Shown here: in pieces, positions 36,802 to 47,295 of the stretch
Numbering within the stretch: position 1 is the stretch's first letter
Layout: the number at the start of each line of letters is the position of its first letter
NCBI GenBank assembly: GCA_019059635.1
Contig: JAGVRJ010000003.1
Span: 2,480,001-2,544,000 of the forward strand
Length of the DNA: 64,000 nucleotides
Direction: 5' to 3'
Source: Proales similis
Lineage: Eukaryota; Rotifera; Eurotatoria; Ploima; Proalidae
Notes under the pieces: generated by a model
What the model was told of the DNA's origin: nothing
Seen by the model: the letters and a program-made list of their open reading frames with translations, nothing else
Database searches by the model: none
Made by a program: the position numbers and the translations under genes

Positions 36802-38158
36802 ATGCCCAACAGACTTAAAAAAGGCATCTCTCTGCTGCTCAAGAGCTGCTCTTGTAGAGCTGAACTCTTTGCCCGTCTGTTGGAGTTCTGCGAGCTCTTT
36901 TTGCTCATGTTCATTTTATCCTACGTTCTGTTTAAAAGCGTCTGGTGTCTCATTTTGATCGGCGCTGGTCTTATAGGTAACCGATGCCGTTCTCGAACTC
37001 AAAGCCAATCTCACTGAGAATTGACCAACCGCAGGTGTGATCTATAATCTCCAAGATTCGCTTGTCTATCATCCTCAGGAGCCGCCTGAGTCAAAATATT
37101 ACAGCGAGCCGCCGTCCAATTACAACCTGCCACATGAAATAGTCGAATTAACCACAGTGGACGGCGTTGCGCTTCATTCCTATCTTCTCAAACAGCCCGA
37201 TGAGCTCATGTCAAATGTGCCTACGATTATTTGCTTTCACGGAAATGCCGGTAGCCGAGTGTTTGCCACAACGCTTCGATTAGACTCTTTTTAAAAGCTT
37301 CTAAAAAAGGAAACATTGGCCAAAGGCTGATGATTGCACATTACTTGTTCGTCTACTGCAAACTGAATGTGTTCATGGTCGAGTACAGAGGCTATGGCAA
37401 AAGCAGTGGCACGCCCAGTGAGCACGGATTCTATCGTGATGCGGACGCGGCTCTCAGCTACTTGCTAACACGTTCGGACATTGACACGTCAAAGATAATT
37501 GTGTTCGGACAAAGCATTGGCGGCGCAGTTGCCATCGATCTGGTAATGCTTCGAGTGCGAATCGACCAAGACTCTCAATCGGCTAAATGCTGGTTTTTTC
37601 TTTTGTTCACAAGGCCAGTCGACATGAAGGCCGAATCCTGGCATTGATCGTAGAGAACACTTTCACCACATTGCCTGACATCGCGCGCGAGCTCTTCAAG
37701 GGAGTGCCCGGCTTCAAGTTCATTCCAGACTTTATATTCAAGAATCAGGTTGGCCTCAGATTGCCTTTTCGTCTGTGAACCATCTGAGACATTCTGTGCG
37801 TCTAGTATCGAAGCATTGACAAAGTTCGCAACTTGTCCACGCCAATGCTAGTGATTACTGGCCTCGCAGATCAAATGATACCGCCGTCGATGAGCGCCGC
37901 CATTTACTCGGTAAGTTGCCGCTGTCCGCACTCAGTGCTCTCTGCTGTCGCAACTCTTTACAGAGCACAGGCTCGGGCTTCAAGCGTTTCCTTAAAATTC
38001 AAGACGGCGATCACAATAACACGTGGCTCTCTCCCGGCTTTTTCCAATTCATATCTCGATTCGTGCACGAGCTGAACGCTCTTCAAGCGGGCGCAGACAC
38101 AAACGCTTCTCATCCGGCCTCTCAAGTCTGGCACGTGAACTCAAGACCTGCTCGATAG
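36802..38158 (+). CDS. ABHD13: Alpha/beta-hydrolase, ABHD13 (Bem46 family)
   Basis: Six exons: 36802-36976, 37035-37250, 37310-37542, 37614-37748, 37806-37910 and 37964-38158, total 352 aa (human 337). A Met at 36748 would add 18 residues; 36802 has the better context. An N-terminal membrane anchor (FLLMFILSYVLFKSVWCLILIG) is followed by IYNLQDSLVYHP. The hydrolase domain then shows CFHGNAGNIGQRL (oxyanion region), EYRGYGKSSGTPSE, the nucleophile elbow FGQSIGGAVAI, the Asp of GLADQMIPP and the His of DGDHNNTW. The whole catalytic triad is present. It is a membrane-bound serine hydrolase of unknown substrate in animals. The stop lies only 79 bp from the stop of the convergent chitinase gene. 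Confidence 0.92.
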
Positions 38159-38237
38159 GATTCTTTCGGATTCTTTTTATTCTGTTTGTTTATTTCGTTT
38201 GATCTTTTGAATACCATTTGTCAAGCGCTACACTGCT

Positions 38238-40448
38238 CTAGACAAGCGAAACAAAGCGAGAGAAAAACAAGCTCAATAAGCAGATTAGGGAGTTGGCCAA
38301 GTGCTGGGTCGGCTCGCTTGAGTTTCGTTCCGACGGGGGCAGCAGAGTGGAATTGAAATTGCGCGAGACGGCCGTTGGCGATTGACTTATCCGCCTTGTG
38401 CTTGTGCTTGTTGTTGTCGTGGTTGGCATTGTTTTCAAACAATCGCTTAGCGATCTGATCACCGGAAACGAACCGTTGCCGCAAAACTCTCCGTTGAAAT
38501 CGTCCATGTCCTGATTGTGGATTGGCCGCTTTAGTCAAAGCAGAACGTTCAGAATGCTGCGTTTACTCACCAAAGTCCACACCATAGCCCCGGCAAGGCC
38601 TTCGCTCTTGACATACTCGCACTTTTAAATTTGCCAATTAAAACAGACGAGGCAGGCTTGAATGAGGCATTACTTTGACTCTGACCGCGTCCGGGTCGTC
38701 GAATCCGATCCAAGTGCCCGACTTGAACGCAATCGAGCACTGATGAACTGGATGCCAGTATCGTTTGAAGCCTTCTTTCTTTATCTTCATGCAGACCTTA
38801 TGCGCCGAGTTGAATTTGAACAATGCCAACTGACTGTATGCGGCTCACTCACCTCGTAGTAGGTCTGAAGGCCAGATTCTCCTAGATAGACGGACGAGAC
38901 GCCACCCGAACCGCCACCTGACTGGCCCCAAGACTTGATCGGATCACTGCCACCAAAAGCTCGTCCATAGGTCGGAATGCCGATGCTCAATTTGTCCCGG
39001 GCGCATCCGCCTTCAATCCAGTGATAGATGGACGAATTCTTAAGTCAGCCGCCGATCTGAGCTGTCAAAATTTTCAAACTGATCATTGACGGCTATTTAC
39101 AGTGTTTAGCTCTCTGTCCTGTCCTGTCTCCTCTTCCGAATGGTAGAGAGCACTGTGGTGTCCTTGTTTGGGGTTTCATGCTTGAGAATCAGAGCAAACG
39201 TCTTTTATCAGCCGATCTCACTCACCAACTTTGTTGTACCATCCGCCGTAGAGATCCTATTGACTTGAAAGTAAACAAAACTGAGAGAAACGGAAATCTG
39301 ACGAAACAAACTCGTACATAAGTCATCACGTTGACCATATCCAAATATCTGCAAAAATTGAGCTCTTTAGAGTTTTGTTTTGTCAAATGCGCATTTAAGC
39401 TCACTCGCAGAGCATGGGAATGTCGTAGCCTTGCTTTAGGAGATACTCGCCGGCGGCGGTCGCGATGCTCGTTAAGAGTCTTGGCTTGCCGCTCTTTTCT
39501 GCCTCTTCTTCGAACACTTCTCTCATGGTCTTTTATTTGTGAGTTCAACGTGCTTCGGGGTCAGTCCGCTTTTCCCGCAACAATATTCGCAATTTCCTAT
39601 TTACCTTGGCCAAAAGTCCAAAATTCGTTTTGTGGCTGTTTGACGGAAATTCCCTTTTGAAACGATAAGCTTGATGCTCGAGCGCGTTCAAGGTCATGTA
39701 AATCATACCAGTCTAAAATTTGATGCAAACGATTAAGCGTGATTGATTTAGAGTAGAAAGGTTTCAATTACCGAGATCGATTCCGTCAAAGTCCCACTGG
39801 CGGCAGAACTCAATCACTCCTTGGCTGAAGCGTTGCCTTTCAAGTAGCTTGAAATGGCGCGTGAACATTTCAAACAATGCCAACTCAAGCGAACCTCGCC
39901 TCCTCTGATCCTACGATTCCCTCAAACTGGCCGGCCTTGCCCCATCCGCCGCAAGAGATCAGAATTTTCAGCTTCGGATTTTTCTCTTTCAGTTTCATGA
40001 TGCGTTTAAACAGCGGCTACTTGTTGCCTTCGTGTTAGCTTGTTCATGCTCAACTGAAATCGCCCGTTTTACTTACCCCTTTGCCTTGGTAGTCGGCAAT
40101 GTCGTTCGGAATGGTGTGCTGAATCCTGGAGCCGCTTATCATTCCGAACGCGTACAAGATGTGTGTGCACTTTTTTTGTTTGTTTTAACCGGCTCGAGTC
40201 AATTGAAGGTTCAAAAGGAGCCTGTAGAGCCCTACCAATTCAGCCGGCACGTCCTCGGGAGCAAGTTGAGCTTCTTTGATGCCGCGGTGGGCACCCCAGT
40301 TTGTAAAGTAGCAAATTGTCTTGTACGGACTCGAGGACTGCGAGGGCGGCACATAGCCGTCCGGCATCTCCTGCATTGGAACTGCCGCACTCAGGGCAAA
40401 CAAGAGCACGAGCAGTGACATGCCGGTCGAAAGACTTGTGGGCGGCAT
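38238..40448 (-). CDS. GH18 chitinase with signal peptide and hydrophobic C-terminus
   Basis: Fourteen exons close in frame to 475 aa: 40448-40236, 40169-40077, 40016-39895, 39836-39772, 39712-39709, 39653-39605, 39529-39405, 39348-39318, 39256-39226, 39162-39101, 39038-38853, 38796-38674, 38621-38571 and 38510-38238. A Met at 40424 may be the true start. The signal peptide is followed by CYFTNWG, HILYAFG, LKILISCGGW, then the active site DGIDLDWEFP (E167 by this model). MTYDLYGGW, PTYGRAF, WIGFDDP and GAMVWTLDMDDF complete a GH18 fold. The Asp-Trp of the active site is split across a 4-nt exon at 39709-39712. After the catalytic domain come a Thr/Ser-rich linker and a final hydrophobic ~18 residues, as in GPI-anchor signals. 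No chitin-binding domain is present. Likely hydrolyses chitin at the cell surface. Confidence 0.88.
39709..39712 (-). other. 4-nt microexon of the chitinase gene
   Basis: ACTG, flanked by ATTTTAG on its 5' side and GTATGA on its 3' side, with introns of 59 and 55 nt. Joined, it completes Asp and Trp of DGIDLDWE. Skipping it shifts the frame. Confidence 0.7.
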
Positions 40449-41439
40449 TACGCTTGCCTATTTGATTACGCTGCCAGAACAGAGCGGCGATTTGATTGAA
40501 TTGCGTTTGCGATCGAAACTTGGGCCAAACAAGAAGGCGAATGATTATCTAAACGAGCATAATCTTTGGCTTGTTGTCTATTTATTTAGGCCGGCCACTT
40601 CATTAATTGCCGTTTGCTAATTTCATTTGAAACTTGAAGGAAACGGACGAGCACGATAAGTTCTTCAATTGTGTTTAAGGTTGTCACATGTTAAGCAACA
40701 AAAGCCGAGTCCAGCAAACAATTTAGAACTCTCGCTTATTAATTCCTCGGCTCTTTAAGCCGGCATCTGACTTTGTTGAAGCACAAGGCTTAATGAGCCG
40801 ACAATAAGCCGGACTTAGCTGCCCGCGCTGGATTAAGCCTACAGATCGCTTCTAATCTTTACCTCTGTTCTGCCCTGTTTCGTTTGCGTCCTTTAGCTTG
40901 CTCCCTGCTCGCGTTCAATTGCGGCTCACATTTGTTTGCTGCCTTTTTCCTCTCTCTCTCTCTCTTTTCGATTCTATTTTCTGCATCATCGTCAGTTCAT
41001 TCTCCACTTCGGGCCCGCTTTCTCCTTTTGTTTTAATTCAGCAAAACTCGTTCAATCACATCCCGCTCATTATCTCTTTGGTCAGTTCTTGCTCAATGCT
41101 TCTTGTTCTTATTATTATTATTATTATTATTCTTTACTTGGTGACCAGACAAGTCTGTAAACATGTTCTAAGCCGATGAGTTGGAGCAACAAGCAAGCAT
41201 TGTCTCGTTCAGCGTTTATTTGAACTGGGCCGACGATGGACGCGGGTCAAAATAAAACAAAGAATATGAAAACTAAAGTAAACAGTAAAAAGTTGTTCCT
41301 GTTCGGTCGATCGGGCTCAATATCCGCCTCTGTTCAAAGTACCTGAGAAGAGCACCGGCGAGTGAAGCATGTACGAGTAGACCCTAGATTGCTTCACTAG
41401 AAGTCATGATCAAAGCTAGCTGCTGAGCAACATTTCGCT
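40449..41439. other. Intergenic, chitinase promoter and LETMD1 3' region
   Basis: About 1 kb with an (ATT)n repeat at 41110-41131 and a short TC run near 40952-40966. No gene seen. Confidence 0.5.
41110..41131. repeat. (ATT)n microsatellite
   Basis: Seven tandem ATT units. Confidence 0.85.
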
Positions 41440-42655
41440 TCAATTGTTAATAGAGTTACTTTTCGATCGTGAAATCTGAGCCGAGAGTTCAAGCCAGATG
41501 TCCAGGCGCTTGATGAGCTCGTCGATTTGAAGATGAGCGCCGTCAATTCCTCTCTCGTAGGCAAACTATAGCGGAAGAATGAAAGCAGAGATAGAGGAGC
41601 GACGATGGCCAGACACACTCACGTTGTAGACGAAACGCTTTCGAACTTGACTCAGATCAGATTGAGCGAGTTTCCGATCGAGCTCCATCAGCCAATAAGC
41701 ATGCGACTCCAGCTTTTTGATTTGAGCGTCAGCGCCAGGAAAAAGAGTCCTACAGCCATGCAGCTGGCCGAGCAGAGTCTAGAACGAGCCTTGCCAAACG
41801 TGTTGAGGCATTCTCCTGTTCTGAGTGGCTTACCAGCTGCTGAACGTCAAAAGCGTTCAGACTGAGCTGAGAGTGATCGAATAAATGTTTGAAATCGTGC
41901 ATTTCGGACGGATGAAGCAGTTCTCTTCGCTTTGCCTGTTTCAAGTTTGAATTAACCAAACAGTATTGAGACTGGTAGAAAGAAAGAGCACTTTTTCGAT
42001 CAGCTCAAGTGCGCGGTGCTTTTCAGCCGACTTGGCGAAAGCGACCAGAACCTGTTGTTCAAGTCCTGCCAAGATTGCTTCGTGCAGACGCGCTCGCTTG
42101 TCAAACTGCTTCTTCAGTGCACTGAGCTTTTGGTCCAGAGTCCAGAACTGTTGACAGAGTATTCGCTCCGGGAAGCAGTAGCTGCGGGTGCATGTGGCTG
42201 TGTTCAAGTGATTTAATAAACAAACCAGGAAAGTGGATACTTACGCCAATGGTAAAATCAAATAGGTCACCAGAGGAAGAGGCATGGCGGCCATGAACGG
42301 CGCAATTCTTTGCCAATCGCGTGGAATCTAATCTCGTTAACTAATTGTCGTCAAAGGCAATCAATCTGATGAATAATCACCTGTTTGTAGATGCGTATTT
42401 CATTCCAGTCAAGAGACTTGGCGCAGTCGGGCTCCTTGGCCAGACGACGTCTGACCTTGAAATAGACCATGGTCTCTTTTAGCAGCTGAGATGTGCCTTA
42501 AACAACTCTTGGTTGAGCATGTCCGCCACTTAAGTAGGTAGTAACTTCAAACCATTTTTAACGCCCAGATAGAAGGCGTAGAATTTACTGGGTACACTAG
42601 ATTGAGTGGAGCTGAGTCGGACGAGATGTTTGAGCGGCGTTGAAGTTATTCTCAT
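41440..42655 (-). CDS. LETMD1: LETM1 domain-containing protein 1
   Basis: Seven exons: 42655-42553, 42496-42381, 42327-42245, 42181-41992, 41935-41834, 41763-41623 and 41565-41440, total 286 aa (human about 360). The order of motifs follows LETMD1: FYAFYLGVKNG, RDWQRIAPFMAAMPLPLVTYLILPLA (membrane segment), FPERILCQQFWT, HPSEMHDFKHLF, and a final DIWLELS. Human equivalents are FPRQLLIRHFWTPKQQ, HPAIHDILALRECF and RTWLGEWLQIS. It is an inner mitochondrial membrane protein linked to respiratory function. The exon 4/5 junction (donor GTGCTC after GluLys) is the least certain; a 56-nt intron there fits best. Divergent from COG6 with 389 bp between start codons. Confidence 0.85.
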
Positions 42656-43044
42656 GACATTGAATTAGCTCAGATGTGAAGCTCGGCTAGCTGATAATGA
42701 TCCTCCTCGACTAGTAACAGGAATGCGGACCAGCACGTTATTCAGCCCCATTGAGCGTTAGACTGGCGGCCGCATGCAAAATTAGTTAAAAGTGTAACTC
42801 TCTAGTCTTGCTTTAAAAGTGAACCTACTTCTGAACGGCGCGTGGCCACGACTGGAGCGAAATGAAATGCTAAATTTGAAATTTTTTATTCTTTTCTATA
42901 CACGTAAATTAAGAGAAAGAATTTAAATGAGACGAGCGAATTGTTGTCAAGTCTGAGCATAACCAACCAATCACCGATTTGACAGGCGATAGTGAAACGA
43001 AAGCGTGACCCAAGCAGGACCTACCTCGCGTTTGAAAAGGAGAG
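42656..43044. promoter_or_regulatory. Shared LETMD1/COG6 promoter region
   Basis: 389 bp between two divergent start codons. No TATA box was noted, as is usual for housekeeping bidirectional promoters. Confidence 0.5.
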
Positions 43045-45863
43045 ATGAGTGAGAAAAAGAGCGAGCAGACGACTGAGAGTGTTGCCCCCGATCTATTCAC
43101 GATCAACAATCCGATCACTCGGAAACTGAACAAGATTCTTGAGAGTCGCATTGAAAACGAAAAAGTAAACGGAGCCAGATCGAGCCGAATGAAAACGACT
43201 CTCACTAATGTCGATCTTAGGATCTGATTGATGCACTGCGCACCCTTTCCGACTCGGTCCCGGAGAACAGTATTCGGGCCCGACGCAACTTGAGAAGCGA
43301 CATTGAGAAACGAAGTCTCTACTTGAACGAGGAGTTCCTCGCAGCGTTCAGAGCCATCAGAGATGTGAGTTGAGCCTTATTTAGTGTTCTTGTCGCTTTT
43401 CATAATTGGCTGGCAAATGCAAAGCAACTCGATGGCGTTTGCAGTTTGATCGACTCGATGTCAGACTGCAGCGAGCAAATGGACGCTCGCCTCAAGGTGA
43501 GACTCAAAGCTCGAAATCGGTGCATGTCCAGTTATCTACTTGAACGCGTCTAATTTTCAGAGGGTTAAGCATCAGACCAACGAGCTGATGAGCGAAACAT
43601 ATAAGCTTCAAAGTGAGCGGTAAGTGAGTGAACTAGGGCGCAGATGGGATCGAGTTCTCACGTTTGTAGACGCGAGGTGGAGAAGAAGCTTCAGATCGTG
43701 AGACGGTTCATCGACAAATTTCAGTTGACCGAGCACGAGAGAGCAATTTTGGCCGAGAGCAGCTCACTTGGAATCAGTTCGGTGAGCAATTCGATCGGAA
43801 TTGATCTGAGACGTCAGACGAATTTGAGATTTTCTTTGAACGATTTAGGAGTTCTTCGCTGTTCTGGACAAGGTCAGGACGATTCATCAGAATTGCAAGA
43901 TTCTCTTGAGGACAAATCAGCAGACTGCCGGGTAAGCGATCGATGAACTGAAAGTGAATGCCGACTTGCCGACCAACGAGCCAAGCTAGACTGGAGATCA
44001 TGGAGCAAATGGCCGCTTATCTTGAGACTGCATATGAACGCCTCTATCGTTGGATTCAAAGTAATTCTTAGCAGCTTTGTCTCGGCTAAGCCAACGCCGG
44101 TTAAAAGTGGTTTGTTGCCAACAGACGAGTGCCGACTCATGTGCAACGACTCAGTTGAAATCAGCGAGCTTTTGAGTGAGGCGATGTTTGCACTCACTCA
44201 ACGGCCAATTCTCTACAAGTAGGACGCGTGGCTTTTTCGCCAATTAGAAGTATTAAAATGAAGCGTGACTCGTCTAGGTACACTTTGGACGAGTACTGCA
44301 GTTCGAGAAGAAACGCGGTCATCAAGCAGTTCATAGACGCCCTTACCAAAGGAGGTCCCAGTGGCAACCCGCGCCCTATAGAGCTCAATTCACACGATCC
44401 GTTGCGGTATATGGGAGACATGCTCGCTTGGATTCATCAGGCGACCGCTTCAGAGCAAGAGTTTCTCCGCTCGTTGTTCCGCAAATTCAAGGACAATCAA
44501 GAACTGGACGTGACTGTAAAGAATTCACTCGGCACCATTGTCGACGGTGTCTGCCGCACTCTAAAAGTAAACTGCTCGAAGCGTATCCGAACAAATTCAA
44601 TTCTGACCGTCGCTTTGTTCTCTTTTTTTTTAAAAAGATTCGAATCGAGCAAGTGCTTGTCTCTAACCAGGACACAATTCTGTACCAGATTTCTAATCTG
44701 ATCAAGTTCTACGAATACACAATAAGGTGATAGTGGGACGCCAACAGCTGATTTAAACATTTGGCTCATCAAAGCACTGCCTAGGCAACGAATAGAAGGC
44801 CAATGCGAGCTGGTCGCCACTTTGGATGAAATGCATAGTCTGAGCTACAAAATGTTCTTGAACTCGTTGAGCATTCATGCGACCCGACTACTGGACAAGG
44901 TGAGAGACTCGGCGTTTTTTTTTCTCATTCAATCAATTATTTACGAATGAAGATTGAGCCCCCGTCCATGGACCTGACACCCAGTGGAGAATTTACGAAA
45001 ACATTGAACCTGGTCAAGGGCATATTTGATTCTTACAACAGCTCTGTGGCTTCTGTGCATTCAAAGAAAGAGGAATACGAACAAGTGAGACAAGCTGATT
45101 CTCATCTATTTCGACCTTTTGTTCATGCATTGACAGATATTGGACTGTGTCATTGAGCCCATGCTTCAAATGAGCTCGTTGAGTGCCATCAACTTGTCAG
45201 GCGCCGACATGGCCTGTTTTATGATAAACTGCATATTTCAAATACATTCCACTCTGTCTCTGTACGAGTACACAGAGGCCAAACTGGAAAAGCTGGAGGC
45301 GCAAGTAATCAAGTCACGTTGGCGAGTTTCAAACTAGACCGCTCTTTAAGAGTTGACAAACAGATTGAGGCACATCTGGATACGCTTGTCAATGAGCAAG
45401 CCACGCACATTCTAAACAAAACCGATCTGCTTGATGCCTACAAAATAATTCAAGGCCACGACACCAAGAGCAAAGGGCCTCTCTCTCAAGTGCTCGGCAT
45501 GGACGCCAATTCGGTCAAGAGCGCAATGGTAGGCTCAAAATTCATACGCTGCTCAGGCTCGGCTCAATTCAAACGACCAAAGAGTAAATTTGACTTGTTT
45601 CTTGCCTCGCCAGACGCATTGAAGATCAAACAGCTCGACTACCTTGTGGCTGCCGATTTGAGGTACACTTTGTGGCTGTTCATTTTTAATCACTAAACTA
45701 AAATGATTGTGATAGGACCAAGCTGAAGGAGAAGAGCAGTCGACTGGTCTGCGACTCGTACAAAATAATTCACACAGCAATTTCGGACGCGACCAATGGA
45801 TACCCGGCAGCGGCCAGTATTATGCCGCGCACACCTGAACAAGTCTCAAAGCTCTTGGCTTGA
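43045..45863 (+). CDS. COG6: Conserved oligomeric Golgi complex subunit 6
   Basis: Tether for retrograde vesicles within the Golgi (lobe B of COG). Sixteen exons chain in frame to 646 aa (human 657): 43045-43164, 43221-43364, 43425-43496, 43561-43619, 43670-43781, 43849-43931, 43990-44060, 44125-44218, 44278-44566, 44638-44726, 44785-44899, 44953-45084, 45137-45304, 45364-45528, 45583-45662 and 45716-45863. Diagnostic stretches are NPITRKLNKILESR, RRNLRSDIEKRSL, LLRTNQQTAG, LEIMEQMAAYLETAYERLYRW, KQFIDALTKGGPSGNPRPIE, HDPLRYMGDMLAWIHQATASE and IEAHLDTLVNEQA. The N-terminal part is coiled coil, as in other COG subunits. Introns are mostly 50-70 nt. No anomalies. Confidence 0.96.
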
Positions 45864-45916
45864 CCTCTCCGCTCTGATCGTGCTATCTCGTGGTCATATA
45901 ATTTATTCGAGTTTTC

Positions 45917-45922
45917 AATAAA
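45917..45922 (+). other. Poly(A) signal of COG6
   Basis: AATAAA 54 nt after the COG6 stop. Confidence 0.65.
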
Positions 45923-46070
45923 CAAAAAATATTGCTATCTATTGCCTAAATGTCCTCAAAGGTGAACAGTGCGCATTTTTAATTCGAATGTTTATTCAGG
46001 GTTCGATGACTTTATCGCATCTCTTTTGTTCTGGCGGCTTCTACTAGACAGGCGGAGTTTGTCCATTGCC

Positions 46071-46078
46071 TATAAATA
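46071..46078 (+). promoter_or_regulatory. TATA box of paralogue 6
   Basis: TATAAATA, 65 nt upstream of the ATG at 46136. Confidence 0.65.
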
Positions 46079-46135
46079 TTCTAAACTTTTCATCAGCAGA
46101 GCACAACTAGCCAATTATAAATATCAACAACAATC

Positions 46136-46902
46136 ATGACCAAATTGATCAGCTTGTGTTTGCTGCTTGCCGCTGGAGTCGCCTTGACAAACGCTCAATG
46201 TAAGTTAACAACTCTATCGATTATCATTTCCTCTTTTCCACCATTTCAATAGGGTTCGGCGGTGGTTTGGGTCGTCCGTGGTATGGCGGCGGTGGCTTTG
46301 GTCGCCCTTGGATTGGAGGCGGCGGATTCGGCCGACCATGGTTTGGTGGTGGTTGGGGTGGATGTAAGTGACTCGCTATCTCCACATTTTTTCGCATCTT
46401 TTCAATTCAAGCCTCGGTCAAGGGCGTCGCTGGAGAAGTCTTGACAATGTTCTGGAAAGAATCCCGGGATGTGTCTTCAACACCACAACCAGTGTCTTGG
46501 AATGTCGAAGGTAAGAGTCTTTTTGGTCAGTGGGCATGTCAAGGGTTCTAAAAATTTTCTTGAAGCTCTCTGAACACCTACAAATGCCAAGCCGAGAACA
46601 ATTTGCTGGACATTGGCAAAGAGTTCCAAACATTTGGCATTGGCTGGAGGAAAGGCTGGAGATCTGATTATCTTCCTCTATTTCCGATTGTTGACGGCCT
46701 CTGGACCCTCGACGAGCGCCAGATACAGGGAGATCAAATCAGATTCGGCATCTACTTCGAAGGCGACTACAAGGGTATCAAGGTGGAGAGCCAGGAATGT
46801 CTCGACACGATGCTAGGTCTTCTCAAGATCGAAGAACCATCAAGCGGCCTGTTCATCGGAGAAGAGAAAATATTTCCATGGGGTCAGTTCTGGTTGGCCT
46901 AG
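46136..46902 (+). CDS. Secreted four-Cys family protein with N-terminal Gly/Trp repeats (paralogue 6)
   Basis: Four exons: 46136-46199, 46253-46363, 46423-46510 and 46566-46902, total 199 aa. Signal peptide MTKLISLCLLLAAGVALTNA. A block of Gly-rich GGGFGRPW-type repeats then precedes the Cys region, whereas WGRK paralogues have the Trp/Gly block at the C-terminus. LERIPGCVFNTT shows the family start (compare WDRIPEVxNxTQC). Cys spacing is C-x10-C-x7-C, then FQTFGIGW, LPLFPIVDG, and GIKVESQECLDTMLGLL. It ends PWGQFWLA without WGRK. The acceptor of exon 3 was chosen (AAG|GGCGTC) because only that frame gives the family motif. Function unknown. Confidence 0.8.
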
Positions 46903-47295
46903 ATTGTCTATTTTCTCGAAGACTTTGGTTTAAATCACAAGCTTAGTACTTATGTCTCAATAAATCGTTAGAAACCAAAATGGCTCCAAAAGAGAACACG
47001 ACTAGTCGAATGCGCGTTTGCATCAAGCGATCAACTGATAAACCGATTGGTCATAATCGAACAATCGGCTCAATTCTATTCTAAATGTGAACTCAAATTC
47101 TGAAGATCGCTGTTGGTTGGCTAGTTCCTCCATACGTGTTTAAACTTAGTCCGATTTGTGATGCGCACAATGAGTGGTTAGCGTCCTTGAATGTGATATC
47201 GCGTTGTTTGCGATGCTTGCGTATAAATACAAGCCAAGTTTCGGCTTTCGATTATTAAAACGACAAACGCAGAAGCAAATAACCCACAAGTCAAA
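46903..47295. other. Intergenic between paralogues 6 and 7
   Basis: 393 bp. Holds AATAAA near 46970 (paralogue 6) and the TATA box of paralogue 7. Confidence 0.5.
47222..47229 (+). promoter_or_regulatory. TATA box of paralogue 7
   Basis: TATAAATA, 67 nt upstream of the distal ATG at 47296; same distance as in paralogue 5. Confidence 0.65.

Noticed and set aside
39654-39712. Chitinase with a dead active site (DGIDLDWYD)
   Set aside because: This comes from reading 39712 straight on as exon. That frame loses the downstream GH18 sequence, while the microexon model restores DWEFP and full collinearity.
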